DNA from: Chromatocurvus halotolerans
GTDB taxonomy: Bacteria; Pseudomonadota; Gammaproteobacteria; Pseudomonadales; Halieaceae
Length of the DNA stretch: 64,000 bases
Direction of reading: 5' to 3'
Assembly: GCF_004340525.1 (NCBI RefSeq)
Contig: NZ_SLWX01000017.1
Coordinates: 1 to 64,000, forward strand
The position numbers were made by a program, and so were the translations under genes. Positions 47,794-57,225 of this stretch are shown here, piece by piece. How positions within the stretch are numbered: position 1 is the first letter of the stretch; each line of letters opens with the position of its first letter. Below the pieces are notes generated by a model. That model had not been told where the DNA came from. It was given only the letters and a program-made list of their open reading frames with translations, and searched no databases.

Positions 47794-47815
47794 CTGTCAT
47801 GCAAGGGACGTCAGT

Positions 47816-48805
47816 CTAGCACCTGGATGGACCCGACCCCAAAATACCCGCCAACTCGCTCGCCAGCGCAGCGCCCAGCAGTTCCTTCTGTGGCGTTGCC
47901 CCGCCCGCTATCGCGCGCTGCAGATCACGCAATCGACTGTCGAGCGCAAACAACGCGTGTGCCCGTTGTCCGCGCAGTTCGTCACAGGGCAACTCCCGGA
48001 GATGGCGATGCAGACGGACAAGCAGCCCACTGACTGCCGCACCGGGATCCATTCCGCTGAGCATGGTTGCCACGTCTGTCGGCTCTCCCTCGCCGTCGAA
48101 CAGTCGGGAAAACATCTGCTCTTGCGCTTCTGCCTGATCCAGCGCGCCGTCAACTCTCAGCAGGAGATCCGCCTGCAGCGGAATCCCGTCCGCCGCCGCC
48201 AGCGCGCTCTTCGCCAGCTGCCGGTCGCCACTGAGCATCGCCAGCCAGGTGAGTGCGGGCTCGTAGGCCGGCGCTGGCAGGCGCACATGCTGACAGCGTG
48301 ATCGTATCGTTGCAGGCACGCCGGCTGGCGAGCGCGTGATCAGGAGGATGAGGGTGTTCTCCGCAGGCTCCTCCAGGCATTTCAGAAAGGCGTTGGCGGC
48401 AGCCAGAGTCATGCCATCGGCGGGATGGATCACCAGAATCTTGTATCTGCCAAGCGCGCTGGTCTGCGCACTGAAGCGGATAACATCGCGGATCTGGTCA
48501 ATTCCCACCCCCCTGGCTTTGCCTGCGGGCCCCACCCAGCGCCAGTCGCTGTGACCGTTACCCTGACTGAGCAGGCAGGTCTTGCACTGGCCGCAATTGG
48601 ATCCCTGAACCGGCGCCTGGCACAGAAGATAACGCGACAGTGCCGTGACAAAGCGCCGCCGGCCAGTGCCCTCCTCGCCGCTGACCAGCAGCGCATGAGG
48701 AAGGCGGTCATTCTCCGCCAGAGCCGTCAGGCCCTCCCAGGCATCTCGCTGCCACGGCAGGGGCGTACTGATCGCATCGTGTCCCGAAGTGTCGGCGGGC
48801 GTCAT
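47816..48805 (-). CDS. holB: DNA polymerase III delta-prime subunit
   Basis: 329 residues of the clamp-loader AAA+ family: HALLVSGEEGTGRRRF in place of a canonical Walker A, zinc-ribbon cysteines (GSNCGQCKTCLLSQG) and the sensor region NAFLKCLEEPAENTLILLIT. Overlaps tmk by 4 bp. Confidence 0.93.
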   Translation of the reverse strand: MTPADTSGHDAISTPLPWQRDAWEGLTALAENDRLPHALLVSGEEGTGRRRFVTALSRYLLCQAPVQGSNCGQCKTCLLSQGNGHSDWRWVGPAGKARGVGIDQIRDVIRFSAQTSALGRYKILVIHPADGMTLAAANAFLKCLEEPAENTLILLITRSPAGVPATIRSRCQHVRLPAPAYEPALTWLAMLSGDRQLAKSALAAADGIPLQADLLLRVDGALDQAEAQEQMFSRLFDGEGEPTDVATMLSGMDPGAAVSGLLVRLHRHLRELPCDELRGQRAHALFALDSRLRDLQRAIAGGATPQKELLGAALASELAGILGSGPSRC

Positions 48806-49452
48806 GTTCCGCTCTCCTCGCTCCAGCAGCGCACCAGATCCCGTCCGATTTCCTCAAGCTGCGAGGTTACCGACTCCAAAGGTTGCGACGCATCGACAAG
48901 CCGATAGCGCCCGGAGCTTTCCCGGGCAAGACGCAGGTAGGTATCCCGGACACGCTGGAAAAAAGCCTGCTGCTCGCGCTCGAAACGGTCAAGCTCTCCG
49001 CGACCCCGCGCCCGCTCAATGCCGGTTTCCACGGGGGCATCCAGCAGCAGGGTACAGTCCGGGTGCAGATCACCCTGTACCAGTTCCTCAAGCTGCTGGA
49101 CCCACTGCATGGGCAACTGTCGGCCGCCGGCCTGATACGCGTAGGAGGCATCGGTGAAGCGGTCGCAAAGAACCCATATCCCCTGCTCCAGGGACGGGCA
49201 GATTTTTTCTGTCAGATGCTGCGACCGGGCAGCGAACATGAGCAGGAGTTCTGCCAGCGGGTCCACCGGCGAGTCGCGAACGGACAGCAGTACCTGTCGG
49301 ATCTCCTCCCCGAGTGGCGTGCCCCCAGGTTCCCGAGTCACCTGAACCGGAATGCCTGCGGCACCAAGGTAACGCTGCAGATACTCCAGCGCAGTCGATT
49401 TTCCGACTCCCTCGCCACCCTCAAACGTAATGAAAAGGCCCCGTGTTGTCAT
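48802..49452 (-). CDS. tmk: Thymidylate kinase
   Basis: 216 residues; P-loop FEGGEGVGKST, VTREPGG, DRFTDASYAYQAGGR motifs. Phosphorylates dTMP. Start at 49452 (MTTRGLFITFEGGEG) agrees with the family; the upstream frame is antisense-type low-similarity sequence. Confidence 0.95.
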   Translation of the reverse strand: MTTRGLFITFEGGEGVGKSTALEYLQRYLGAAGIPVQVTREPGGTPLGEEIRQVLLSVRDSPVDPLAELLLMFAARSQHLTEKICPSLEQGIWVLCDRFTDASYAYQAGGRQLPMQWVQQLEELVQGDLHPDCTLLLDAPVETGIERARGRGELDRFEREQQAFFQRVRDTYLRLARESSGRYRLVDASQPLESVTSQLEEIGRDLVRCWSEESGT

Positions 49453-49453
49453 G

Positions 49454-50479
49454 TCACCCCCGTGGCGGCTGTGAGCGGTAGTCGGAGCGTCGCTGCAGCT
49501 GGTACTGCTGCACCGCGCGCTGGTGCTCTTCCAGCGTGTCACTGAACACGTGCGTGCCATCGCCTCGGGCGACGAAATACAGGGCGCTGCCCTCTTCCGG
49601 GTTGAGTGCCGCGTACAGCGCAGCTAGCCCGGGCAGTGCGATCGGCGTCGGTGGCAGACCGCCGTGGCGATAGCTGTTGTAGGGATTGTCGATATCCCTC
49701 AGGTGGGCCCGGGTGAGATTGCCGTCGAAGCCGGCGCCAAGTCCGTAGATGACGGTGGGGTCGGTCTGCAGACGCATGCCGCTCTGAAGCCGACGGACAA
49801 ACACACCGGCCACCTGTCGGCGCTCCCGCGACACGCCGGTTTCCCGCTCCACAATGGATGCCATGATCAGTGCGTCATAAGGTTGGTCATAAGGCAGCGG
49901 GAGGCTGCGCTCATTCCACAGCCGGTGGAGTGCCGCCATGAGGTCCTCGTGCGCTCGGCGCAGGACTTCCCAGTCCGTCGTCCCGCGCTCATAGCGATAG
50001 GTTTCCGGAAGGAACAGCCCCTCCGCGGATTCTCTGCCTTCTGCAAGCGCCAGCAGGCGGTCGTCCGCAGGCCCGGAGAGGATGCTTGTCAGGCCGGGCG
50101 CATGACGGAGGATGGCCAGCGCCCGGTCGAGGGTAATACCCTCGGGCAGGGTTACGGTGTAGGAAATTACGTTGCCGCGGCCGATATGCGCCAGCACCTG
50201 CGGCGTCGTCAGGCTGCCCTCAAGTCGATACTCGCCGCTCTGCAGGCGTGCGTCGAGTCCCGTGAGACGTCCATACCAGTTCAGCAAGAGCCTGCTGCGA
50301 ATGATGCCATCCTCCGCCAGGCGACGTGACAGGGATGACAGCGTATCTCCGGGGGTCACCTCAAGGTAGTAGCCCTCCTCCGGCATCGCAACCGGCTGCT
50401 GCCACTGGGTCCACACTGCATAGCCGGCGGCACCGAGTACCAGTGACGCGACAATACAGAGCAGGATCAGGCGGCGCAT
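49454..50479 (-). CDS. mltG: MltG, endolytic transglycosylase
   Basis: 341 residues: one N-terminal membrane helix (4-25), a LysM-like subdomain with GDTLSSLSRRLAEDGIIRS, and the YceG catalytic region ASIVERETGVSRERRQVAGVF (catalytic Glu) with QTDPTVIYGLG. Sets glycan-strand length in the periplasm. Start overlaps the pabC end by 13 bp. Confidence 0.95.
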   Translation of the reverse strand: MRRLILLCIVASLVLGAAGYAVWTQWQQPVAMPEEGYYLEVTPGDTLSSLSRRLAEDGIIRSRLLLNWYGRLTGLDARLQSGEYRLEGSLTTPQVLAHIGRGNVISYTVTLPEGITLDRALAILRHAPGLTSILSGPADDRLLALAEGRESAEGLFLPETYRYERGTTDWEVLRRAHEDLMAALHRLWNERSLPLPYDQPYDALIMASIVERETGVSRERRQVAGVFVRRLQSGMRLQTDPTVIYGLGAGFDGNLTRAHLRDIDNPYNSYRHGGLPPTPIALPGLAALYAALNPEEGSALYFVARGDGTHVFSDTLEEHQRAVQQYQLQRRSDYRSQPPRG

Positions 50480-51309
50480 GTCAGCAGACGCTCCCGGTAC
50501 AGCGCCTGCAGGCGCTCGATGGTGGGGTACCGACGCCAGCGCCGGTCGCCATAACGCCCGATGGGCTGGTAGCCACGCAGACTGTTGCAGTAGAAAGCCT
50601 CATCGGCAGAGGCAACCTCGGCCGCCGTTATTGTCACCTGCAGGCAGTCAAGCCCGAGTGCCGGAGCGAGTTCATCCAGGACCAGACGCCTGCGCGTGCC
50701 CAGGATGCCGCAGTCGGCGAGTGTGGGCGTCAGCAGCTGATTGTCCTTGACCAGGAAAATATTGCCGCTGATGACAGAGATTGCACTGCCGCTCGTGTCC
50801 GTCATGAGCATCTCATCGAGCCCCTTCTGCTGCCTTTCACGAGCTGCCAGAACCTGCTCCAGACGGTTGAGGTGCTTGATACCGGCAAGCAGGGGCTGTT
50901 TCGCCAGTGTGACGCTGCAGAGACCGACATTCGCGGGTGCCAGGGCGGGCTGCCCGGCGCTGTCTGCACAGGATGTCTGCACGATGCAGGTCGGCCACGC
51001 CGGCTCCGGCGGGGCGTAGCCTCGCATTCCCGTTCCCCGGGTAAGCGTCAGGCGCATAACGCCGGTGACCGGACAGTCATCCAGCGCTGTTCCGATGTAA
51101 TCCCGCACGGGGCTGTGTGCCTCACTGTGAAACTCCAGCTGCTGCAATCCCTGATGCAGGCGCTCCAGGTGATAGCTGAGCCAGGGAATGTTTCCGTCGA
51201 TAATCGGCATGGTCTCGAACAGACCGTCACCGTAATCGAGCCCCCGATCCGGAAGGGGCAAGGCGGTCACCACCTCGCCGTTGATCCATGTGCGTGTGGC
51301 CGCGGACAA
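50467..51309 (-). CDS. pabC: Aminodeoxychorismate lyase
   Basis: 280 residues, fold type IV PLP enzyme: GLDYGDGLFETMPI, KHLNRLEQVLA (PLP lysine region) and LTDTSG-like LMTDTSGSAISVISGNIF. Makes p-aminobenzoate for folate. Lies between fabF and mltG as usual. Confidence 0.92.
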   Translation of the reverse strand: MSAATRTWINGEVVTALPLPDRGLDYGDGLFETMPIIDGNIPWLSYHLERLHQGLQQLEFHSEAHSPVRDYIGTALDDCPVTGVMRLTLTRGTGMRGYAPPEPAWPTCIVQTSCADSAGQPALAPANVGLCSVTLAKQPLLAGIKHLNRLEQVLAARERQQKGLDEMLMTDTSGSAISVISGNIFLVKDNQLLTPTLADCGILGTRRRLVLDELAPALGLDCLQVTITAAEVASADEAFYCNSLRGYQPIGRYGDRRWRRYPTIERLQALYRERLLTCAA

Positions 51310-51333
51310 ACCGGATAGCCGTCTAGGAGGCCA

Positions 51334-52575
51334 CTAGCTCACCCGACTGAAAACGAGTGAGCCATTGGTACCGCCGAAACCGAATGAATTTGACAGCGCG
51401 TGCCTGATGGAGCGTTGCTGCGCGGTGTTTGGCACGTAATTGAGTCGACAGCCTTCATCAGCATTATCAAGGTTGATCGTAGGGGGTGCGACCTGGTCGC
51501 GCAATGCCAGAATCGTGTAGATAGCTTCAACCGCACCGGCAGCACCCAGCAGGTGACCGATCATCGATTTGGTGGAACTCACCGCGACGGACTGGGCCGC
51601 GCTGCCCAGCACAGATTCTATCGCGCGACTCTCGGCAAGGTCGCCCGCCTGCGTGGATGTGCCATGGGCATTGATGTAGTCGATGGCGTCCGGCGCCAGA
51701 CCGGCATCGCTCAGGGCATTTGTCATGGCGCGGGCAGCGCCGCGTCCGTCTTCTGGCGGCAGGGTCATATGATAGGCATCGCCACTCATACCAAAACCGC
51801 TGACCTCGGCATAAATGTGGGCGCCTCGCGCTTTTGCGGATTCGAATTCCTCCAGCAACAGAACGCCGGCGCCGTCGCCGAGGACAAAGCCATCCCGGTC
51901 CCGGTCCCAGGGTCTCGAGGCCGCCGCAGGATCGTCGTTGCGCGTGGACAGGGCGCGCGCGGCGGCAAAGCCCCCCAGACCCACTGGCGTTGTTGCCATT
52001 TCCGCGCCGCCCACCAGCATGACGTCGGCATCGCCCTGCGCAATCAGCCGCGCACCAAGGCCGATGTTGTGCGTGCCGGTGGTGCATGCGGTAACAATCG
52101 CCAGGTTCGGTCCCTGCATGCCGTACTTGACAGACAGGTTGCCGCTGATCATGTTGATGATTGAGCCCGGCACGAAGAAAGGGGAGATTTTTCGTGGGCC
52201 GAAGCTGTTGACGATTTCCGTGTTTTTTTCAATCTGGCCGATACCGCCGATGCCCGAACCGATGGCACAACCGATTCGCGTCGCGTTGGCGTCGCTGATT
52301 TCAAGACCCGCATCCTGCATGGCCTGAATGCCCGCGGCCATTCCATACTGGACAAACACGTCCAGCTTCCGCGCCTCCTTGGGAGACAGGTAGGGGGATA
52401 CGTCGAAATCACGGACGCTTGCACTGAAGCGGGTACTGTAGGCGCTGACATCGAAAGCCGTGATGTCCGCCGCTCCACTCTTCCCTGCCAGTATGCTGTC
52501 CCAACTTGCCTCGACCGTGTGCCCGACTGATGTCACCGCACCCATGCCCGTCACAACGACTCTTCTGCCGATCAC
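51334..52575 (-). CDS. fabF: Beta-ketoacyl-ACP synthase II
   Basis: 413 residues; thiolase fold with Cys in [12 protein letters not shown], His in [11 protein letters not shown] and His in [13 protein letters not shown]. Elongates acyl-ACP. GTG start at 52575 with AAGGAG about 8 bp upstream. A terminator separates it from acpP, so some fabF transcription must read through or start separately. Confidence 0.97.
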   Translation of the reverse strand: MIGRRVVVTGMGAVTSVGHTVEASWDSILAGKSGAADITAFDVSAYSTRFSASVRDFDVSPYLSPKEARKLDVFVQYGMAAGIQAMQDAGLEISDANATRIGCAIGSGIGGIGQIEKNTEIVNSFGPRKISPFFVPGSIINMISGNLSVKYGMQGPNLAIVTACTTGTHNIGLGARLIAQGDADVMLVGGAEMATTPVGLGGFAAARALSTRNDDPAAASRPWDRDRDGFVLGDGAGVLLLEEFESAKARGAHIYAEVSGFGMSGDAYHMTLPPEDGRGAARAMTNALSDAGLAPDAIDYINAHGTSTQAGDLAESRAIESVLGSAAQSVAVSSTKSMIGHLLGAAGAVEAIYTILALRDQVAPPTINLDNADEGCRLNYVPNTAQQRSIRHALSNSFGFGGTNGSLVFSRVS

Positions 52576-52634
52576 AGGTTCGCTCCTTGCCCGGTGATGC
52601 CTCTATCCTGATGTGAAGCACAATCGCCTTTCAT

Positions 52635-52669
52635 AAAAAAAGCCGCCTCATGATGCAGAGGCGGCTTTC
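52635..52669 (-). terminator. Intrinsic terminator after acpP
   Basis: Minus strand AAGCCGCCTC stem with 8-base loop, GAGGCGGCTT and T-run. Sits between acpP and fabF and likely gives the high acpP to fabF transcript ratio seen in many bacteria. Confidence 0.88.
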
Positions 52670-52688
52670 CGACAGGTGATTACATCTT

Positions 52689-52925
52689 TCAGGCGAGATT
52701 GGCGTTGATGTAGTCGATAGCGAGCTTGACCGTCGTGATCTTCTCGGCTTCCTCGTCCGGAATTTCGGTCTCAAACTCTTCCTCGAGTGCCATGACCAGC
52801 TCTACCGTGTCGAGGGAGTCTGCACCGAGGTCCTCGACGAAAGAGGCTTCTGTCTGAACTTCGTCCTCTTTGACGCCAAGCTGCTCGGCGACGATTTTTT
52901 TCACGCGTTCTTCAATGCTGCTCAT
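52689..52925 (-). CDS. acpP: Acyl carrier protein
   Basis: 78 residues, acidic, with the phosphopantetheine serine S37 in [10 protein letters not shown]. Carries acyl chains for the fab enzymes around it. Confidence 0.98.
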   Translation of the reverse strand: MSSIEERVKKIVAEQLGVKEDEVQTEASFVEDLGADSLDTVELVMALEEEFETEIPDEEAEKITTVKLAIDYINANLA

Positions 52926-53033
52926 GATCGTAGATTACTCCTGCTTCTGTTGGGAACCCAAACCTCACCCGGTTCGAGCGTCGATTTTACAAGTTTTTTT
53001 CGGGTAGTAGTACTACTTTTCAGGGCGTGCGTG

Positions 53034-53786
53034 TCACGCCATATACATGCCGCCGTTGATGTGGATTGTCTCACCGGTGATATAGGCTGCTGCGTCGCTG
53101 CACAGAAACCCGACGAGAGCGGCGATTTCGTCCGGTGTTCCCAGTCGTCCCAGCGGGATCTGACCGAGCATCGCGTCTCTTTGCGACTCGGTCAACCCGC
53201 GGGTCATGTCAGTATCGATGAACCCGGGTGCAACACAGTTGACGGTAACATTCCTGCCGCCGAGTTCCCGTGCCAGTGCCCGGCTGAAACCGCCGGCGCC
53301 GGCCTTGCTTGCCGCGTAGTTACTCTGGCCTGCGTTGCCCATGGCACCGACCACTGAAGTCACGTTGACGATCCGTCCCCAGCGCGCCCGGGTCATGCCT
53401 TTCATGCACGCCTTGCTGACACGATACAGCGCACTCAGGTTGGTGCTGATCACGTCGTCCCACTCGTCAGCCTTCATGCGCATCAGCAGATTGTCGCGCG
53501 TGATGCCGGCGTTGTTGACCAGCACCAGGGGGGCGCCCTGATCTGCCGTTATTCGCGAAACCAGGTGGCTGACTGCGTCGGCATCGGTGACGTCGAGCGC
53601 CATGCCAAGCCCGGGGGTTTCTGCCACGCCCAGAAATTCGGAGATTGCCGCGGCGCCGTCCTCCGAGGTTGCGGTGCCGACTACTGTGTGTCCACTTGCG
53701 GCGAGCTGTTCGGCAATCGCGCGGCCGATACCTCTGCTGGCACCTGTCACCAGTGCAACTCTTGCTAGGGTTTCCGCGTCCGTCAT
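53034..53786 (-). CDS. fabG: 3-oxoacyl-ACP reductase
   Basis: 250-residue short-chain dehydrogenase: TGASRGIG, NNAGITRDNLLMRM, catalytic S/Y/K (NVTSVVG and YAASKAG), C-terminal GETIHINGGMYM. NADPH-dependent reduction in fatty acid elongation. One base separates it from fabD. Confidence 0.97.
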   Translation of the reverse strand: MTDAETLARVALVTGASRGIGRAIAEQLAASGHTVVGTATSEDGAAAISEFLGVAETPGLGMALDVTDADAVSHLVSRITADQGAPLVLVNNAGITRDNLLMRMKADEWDDVISTNLSALYRVSKACMKGMTRARWGRIVNVTSVVGAMGNAGQSNYAASKAGAGGFSRALARELGGRNVTVNCVAPGFIDTDMTRGLTESQRDAMLGQIPLGRLGTPDEIAALVGFLCSDAAAYITGETIHINGGMYMA

Positions 53787-53787
53787 T

Positions 53788-54750
53788 TTACTCTCCCGGG
53801 TGCGAGTTGTTTTTGTCGATCAGTGACTGAATACCCTCTGGCGTATCCAGGGGGAAGCTGTCGATGGTCTTGTCAATGCGCCGGTTAAGGCCACAGAGAA
53901 CACTGCCTGGCCCGCACTCGCCGAATCGGGTCATCCCCGCGTCGACCAGCGCCCGCACACAGTCGGTCCACATGACCGGCGATGCGATCTGCGTGGTCAG
54001 CAGTTCACGAATACGATCGGGGTCCGGCTCGCTGCGGGCATGGACATTATGGATGACAGGAATCTTCGGCGACGTGATGGGCAGGTCCGCGAGGATGTCG
54101 GCAAGCTTCTCTCCGGCCGGCTGCATCAGCGTGGTGTGGAAAGGCGCGCTGACAGGCAGCGGCATCACGCGCCTTGCACCCGCAGCCTTGAGCGCCTCAG
54201 AGGCGGCCTTCACCGCGCCGGCGTGTCCGGCAATGACGACCTGACCCGGGGCGTTGAAATTGACCGGTGCAACGACGCTGTCATGGGCTGCAGCGGCTTC
54301 ATCGCAGATGCGCTTTATGTCGGCATCATCCATGCCGAGAACCGCAGCCATGGCTCCCTCCCCCACCGGTACGGCGGATTGCATGAATCTCCCGCGCTCG
54401 CGCACGAGTTGCAGTGCGTCCGCAAACTCGAGACTGCCGGCGCAGGTCAGTGCTGAGAACTCCCCCAGGCTGTGGCCCGCCAACATGGCCGGCGCTTCGC
54501 CGCCCTGGGCATGCCACAGACGCCAGACGGCAACGCTACTGGCGAGGAGCACCGGCTGTGTGGTCTCCGTCAGGTTCAGCGCGTCCTGGTCGTCCCCCGC
54601 GATGAGCGCCCAGACATCGTAACCCAGAGCCTGCGACGCCTCCTCGAACGTGGCCCTGACGTCGTCGCTCAGCGTGTAGGCAGCTGCCAGCATTCCGGTT
54701 TTCTGCGATCCCTGCCCGGGAAAAACAAAGGCGAGAGAGCCGTGCGTCAT
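53788..54750 (-). CDS. fabD: Malonyl-CoA:ACP transacylase
   Basis: 320 residues; FPGQGSQKTGM, nucleophile Ser in AGHSLGEFSAL, and His in PVSAPFHTTLM. Loads malonate onto ACP. Preceded directly by rpmF and its terminator, with no plsX or fabH between. Confidence 0.97.
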   Translation of the reverse strand: MTHGSLAFVFPGQGSQKTGMLAAAYTLSDDVRATFEEASQALGYDVWALIAGDDQDALNLTETTQPVLLASSVAVWRLWHAQGGEAPAMLAGHSLGEFSALTCAGSLEFADALQLVRERGRFMQSAVPVGEGAMAAVLGMDDADIKRICDEAAAAHDSVVAPVNFNAPGQVVIAGHAGAVKAASEALKAAGARRVMPLPVSAPFHTTLMQPAGEKLADILADLPITSPKIPVIHNVHARSEPDPDRIRELLTTQIASPVMWTDCVRALVDAGMTRFGECGPGSVLCGLNRRIDKTIDSFPLDTPEGIQSLIDKNNSHPGE

Positions 54751-54780
54751 ATGCCGATCCTTTTCTTATCATGTCACCAT

Positions 54781-54823
54781 AAAAAAACCACCGGCGAGCT
54801 CGTCCAGAGCCTGGCGGTGGTTT
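54781..54823 (-). terminator. Intrinsic terminator after rpmF
   Basis: Minus strand AAACCACCG/CGGTGGTTT arms enclosing a GC-rich internal hairpin, followed by seven T. Separates yceD-rpmF from the fab genes. Confidence 0.85.
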
Positions 54824-54871
54824 GCTGATCCCGCGGTGCCCGCTCTGGCGAAAGAGCAGGCCGGGATCGGT

Positions 54872-55054
54872 TCAGTCTTCGCTGCCGGTGTCGACAACCT
54901 TCTTGCCACGGTAGAAGCCGTCTGCTGTCACGTGGTGCCTGCGGTGGCTTTCTCCGGATACCGGATCGACACTCAGCGTGCTGCCGGTCAGACTGTCATG
55001 CGAACGACGCATACCGCGACGCGAGCGCGTCTTTTTGTTCTGCTGTACTGCCAT
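54872..55054 (-). CDS. rpmF: Ribosomal protein bL32
   Basis: 60 residues: [20 protein letters not shown] and [14 protein letters not shown], typical of the cysteine-free L32. 18 bp after yceD. Confidence 0.97.
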   Translation of the reverse strand: MAVQQNKKTRSRRGMRRSHDSLTGSTLSVDPVSGESHRRHHVTADGFYRGKKVVDTGSED

Positions 55055-55072
55055 GGTCTTCTCCTGCCTGGA

Positions 55073-55618
55073 TTAATGATCAAGATCGCGCTTCAATTGC
55101 GCCAATATGTTGAACGGGCCATCTGTCTCGGCTTTCTGCGCCGGTTTGTCATCGTCCGCCGCCGCGGCGGTATGTTCAGCCCCTGTCAGCTTTTCGATAC
55201 AGGTCTTTTCCTCGTGATAGCTATAGACGGGTATTGCCAGCACCAGTTCATCTTCTACCACCGCCCACAAATCGATCTCCCGTGCGGCCAGCACGGGTTC
55301 GAGGCCTTCAGGTAACCCCGCCGCCTGCTCGTCCGTCCTGACCACGGCCAACCTGCTATTCGCATCGAGTGGCCGCTGGAATACTTCAAGGCAGCGCTGG
55401 CAGCGCACACTGATACTGGCGTTCACGCTCACAGACAGCACGGTTCTGCCCTCGTCGTCGAGGTCGCAGCTGATCACAGCGTGAATATGCCCTTCGTCGG
55501 CCGCGAGCAATCCCCGCAATCGCTGAAGATCTGCAGGCATTACGCTACCTTCAAAGTACGCCTTGTGCATGGCTGGTTTACGCAGATCCAGCGTGCGCGG
55601 AAGGGGGGTCGCCGACAT
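55073..55618 (-). CDS. yceD: YceD/DUF177 protein (23S rRNA accumulation protein)
   Basis: 181 residues, aligning with E. coli YceD over LPRTLDL, the C-x2-C pair RCQRCLEVFQ, REIDLWAVVEDELVLAIPV and the end FNILAQLKRD. Needed for normal 23S rRNA levels in E. coli. The start matches the family N-terminus and lies only 9 bp from the -10 box, so the message may be leaderless. Confidence 0.92.
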   Translation of the reverse strand: MSATPLPRTLDLRKPAMHKAYFEGSVMPADLQRLRGLLAADEGHIHAVISCDLDDEGRTVLSVSVNASISVRCQRCLEVFQRPLDANSRLAVVRTDEQAAGLPEGLEPVLAAREIDLWAVVEDELVLAIPVYSYHEEKTCIEKLTGAEHTAAAADDDKPAQKAETDGPFNILAQLKRDLDH

Positions 55619-55626
55619 AGGCGCGC

Positions 55627-55655
55627 ACTATAGGGGCAGTCCCGGCCTTTGTCAA
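55627..55655 (-). promoter_or_regulatory. Strong sigma-70 promoter of yceD-rpmF
   Basis: Minus strand TTGACA (55655-55650), 17-bp spacer, TATAGT (55632-55627). Expected initiation is at 55618-55620, at or 2 bases before the yceD ATG. Confidence 0.85.
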
Positions 55656-55721
55656 AAAAAAACGAGGCAATACAAGTAGTTCAAACTCTCTGCCGAGGCT
55701 GCCGGCAAAACAGGCTGCCAG

Positions 55722-56675
55722 CTATTGCTGTGGTGCCCGATCGAGCAGGGCCACGAGCTCGTCGTCAAGCGCCGCGTTGAGGTCATACATCTCATCACCG
55801 AGGCGAAAGCGCAGTCGCTCTGCGTGCAGAAACAGTCGCTGCAGCCCCAGCGCGCGGGTCAGCGCCGCACTGTCCTCGTTCTGATATTTGTCATCGCCGA
55901 GAAGTGGAAAGCCGGCGTGCCGGGCGTGTATACGGATCTGATGCGTGCGTCCGGTTATCGGGCTCGCCCGGAGCAGTGTCGCATTGCCGACATAGCGCAC
56001 CACCGAGAACGCCGTCTGTGATGGCTTGCCGCCCTTGGCGACACGCACCATTCGCTCACCCGACTGCAGCGTATTCTTTTCCAGTGGCGCCTCGATAAGC
56101 GTGAGATGTCGTGGCCAGTGGCCGGCTGCCAGCGCGAGGTAATCCTTGGTGACACCCGTACCGCGAAGCAGACCGTGAAGCTCCCGCAGAGCCGCGGGCT
56201 GTCGGGAAACCAGAATGAGTCCTGAGGTATCGCGATCAAGGCGATGAACCAGCTCGAGATGGCGGTCCTCGGGGTAGATCTGCCGCAGGCACTCGATCAG
56301 ACCGAAGTCGAGCCCGCTGCCACCGTGCACCGCCAGGCCGGAGGGCTTGTTGACGACAAGCAGTCGTTCATCCCGCCGGATGATGCGGTCGGCGAGGCGT
56401 TCAGACCAGTAATAAGGTACGACTGCCGCCTCCCTGCGGCTGGCCTGGTGCAGGGGTGGCAGCCTGACGACGTCACCGGCCACCAGACGATAGTCGGCCC
56501 GGGCGCGGCCCTTGTTTACCCGGATTTCACCCTTGCGCAGAGCGCGATAAAGGCGAGTCTTGGGAACGCCGTGCATTTCCCGGATGAGGAAATTATCGAG
56601 TCGCTGACCGTCACTGCGCTCATCGACGGTGCGATGGCGGACGCGGGGCGCATCAGTGGCGGGGCCTTCGGTCAA
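55722..56675 (-). CDS. rluC: RluC, 23S rRNA pseudouridine synthase
   Basis: 317 residues: S4 RNA-binding domain (about 18-80; RLDNFLIREMHGVPKTRLYRA-like), RluA-family catalytic Asp in HRLDRDTSGL, and ITGRTHQIRIHARHAGFPLLGD. Modifies 23S rRNA positions 955, 2504 and 2580 in E. coli. Divergent from rne as usual. Confidence 0.94.
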   Translation of the reverse strand: MTEGPATDAPRVRHRTVDERSDGQRLDNFLIREMHGVPKTRLYRALRKGEIRVNKGRARADYRLVAGDVVRLPPLHQASRREAAVVPYYWSERLADRIIRRDERLLVVNKPSGLAVHGGSGLDFGLIECLRQIYPEDRHLELVHRLDRDTSGLILVSRQPAALRELHGLLRGTGVTKDYLALAAGHWPRHLTLIEAPLEKNTLQSGERMVRVAKGGKPSQTAFSVVRYVGNATLLRASPITGRTHQIRIHARHAGFPLLGDDKYQNEDSAALTRALGLQRLFLHAERLRFRLGDEMYDLNAALDDELVALLDRAPQQ

Positions 56676-56693
56676 AACTCTTACCTCTTATAT

Positions 56694-56722
56694 TTGAGTG
56701 GGTCGGGCTTTGCTGCTATTCT
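56694..56722 (+). promoter_or_regulatory. Probable sigma-70 promoter of rne
   Basis: TTGAGT, 17-bp spacer, TATTCT; four of six bases match in each hexamer. Initiation near 56729 would give a leader of about 500 nt. Confidence 0.5.
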
Positions 56723-56728
56723 CCGCGC

Positions 56729-57225
56729 CTAGCGTCGGCGCGTCACTGTATACATCACGGCACAGCCGGACAACCCGTCATTGCAGGTACGGCCAGTTAT
56801 CGTGTGCCCTACCCACAGACGGTGTCGATGCGAAGCACCTGGCCCTGGTCCAGGGGTTGGCCGGGGACGGCGAGAACCAAGACTTTACTGCTTCCCTCCC
56901 CCGCCTTGAAACCCCGGATAGCGCACGGGATTGAGAAAAGGTTACAGGTAGGCCGGAATTACGCAGACATGATCACCCGGGTTCCGCAGTTCGACGCGGG
57001 AACCCGGGTTGGCCATCGGGATATGGCAACGCAGGATCGCCAGCGGGCGTTCACTGCGCGAAAATACCAAGCAGTTTTTGCAAAAAAGTAGTGAGGACGT
57101 CGCGGAACGGCGTCGGATAAGCGGTAGATTATCGAAACGGGGCCTGCATTATTGATGCAGGACTTCTGTGTTAGCAGAACTGGTCCTGGCTTTCCGGCTC
57201 GCCTGAAAACAAGGTGAGTCACCCT
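56729..57225 (+). promoter_or_regulatory. Long structured 5' leader of rne
   Basis: No protein gene fits. It contains a perfect 11-bp hairpin ACCCGGGTTCC/GGAACCCGGGT (56975-57009) and a 7-bp hairpin CCTGCAT/ATGCAGG (57143-57161), plus A/U-rich single-stranded stretches near 57055-57090. E. coli rne has a 361-nt leader through which RNase E cuts its own message; a similar role is inferred here. Confidence 0.5.
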
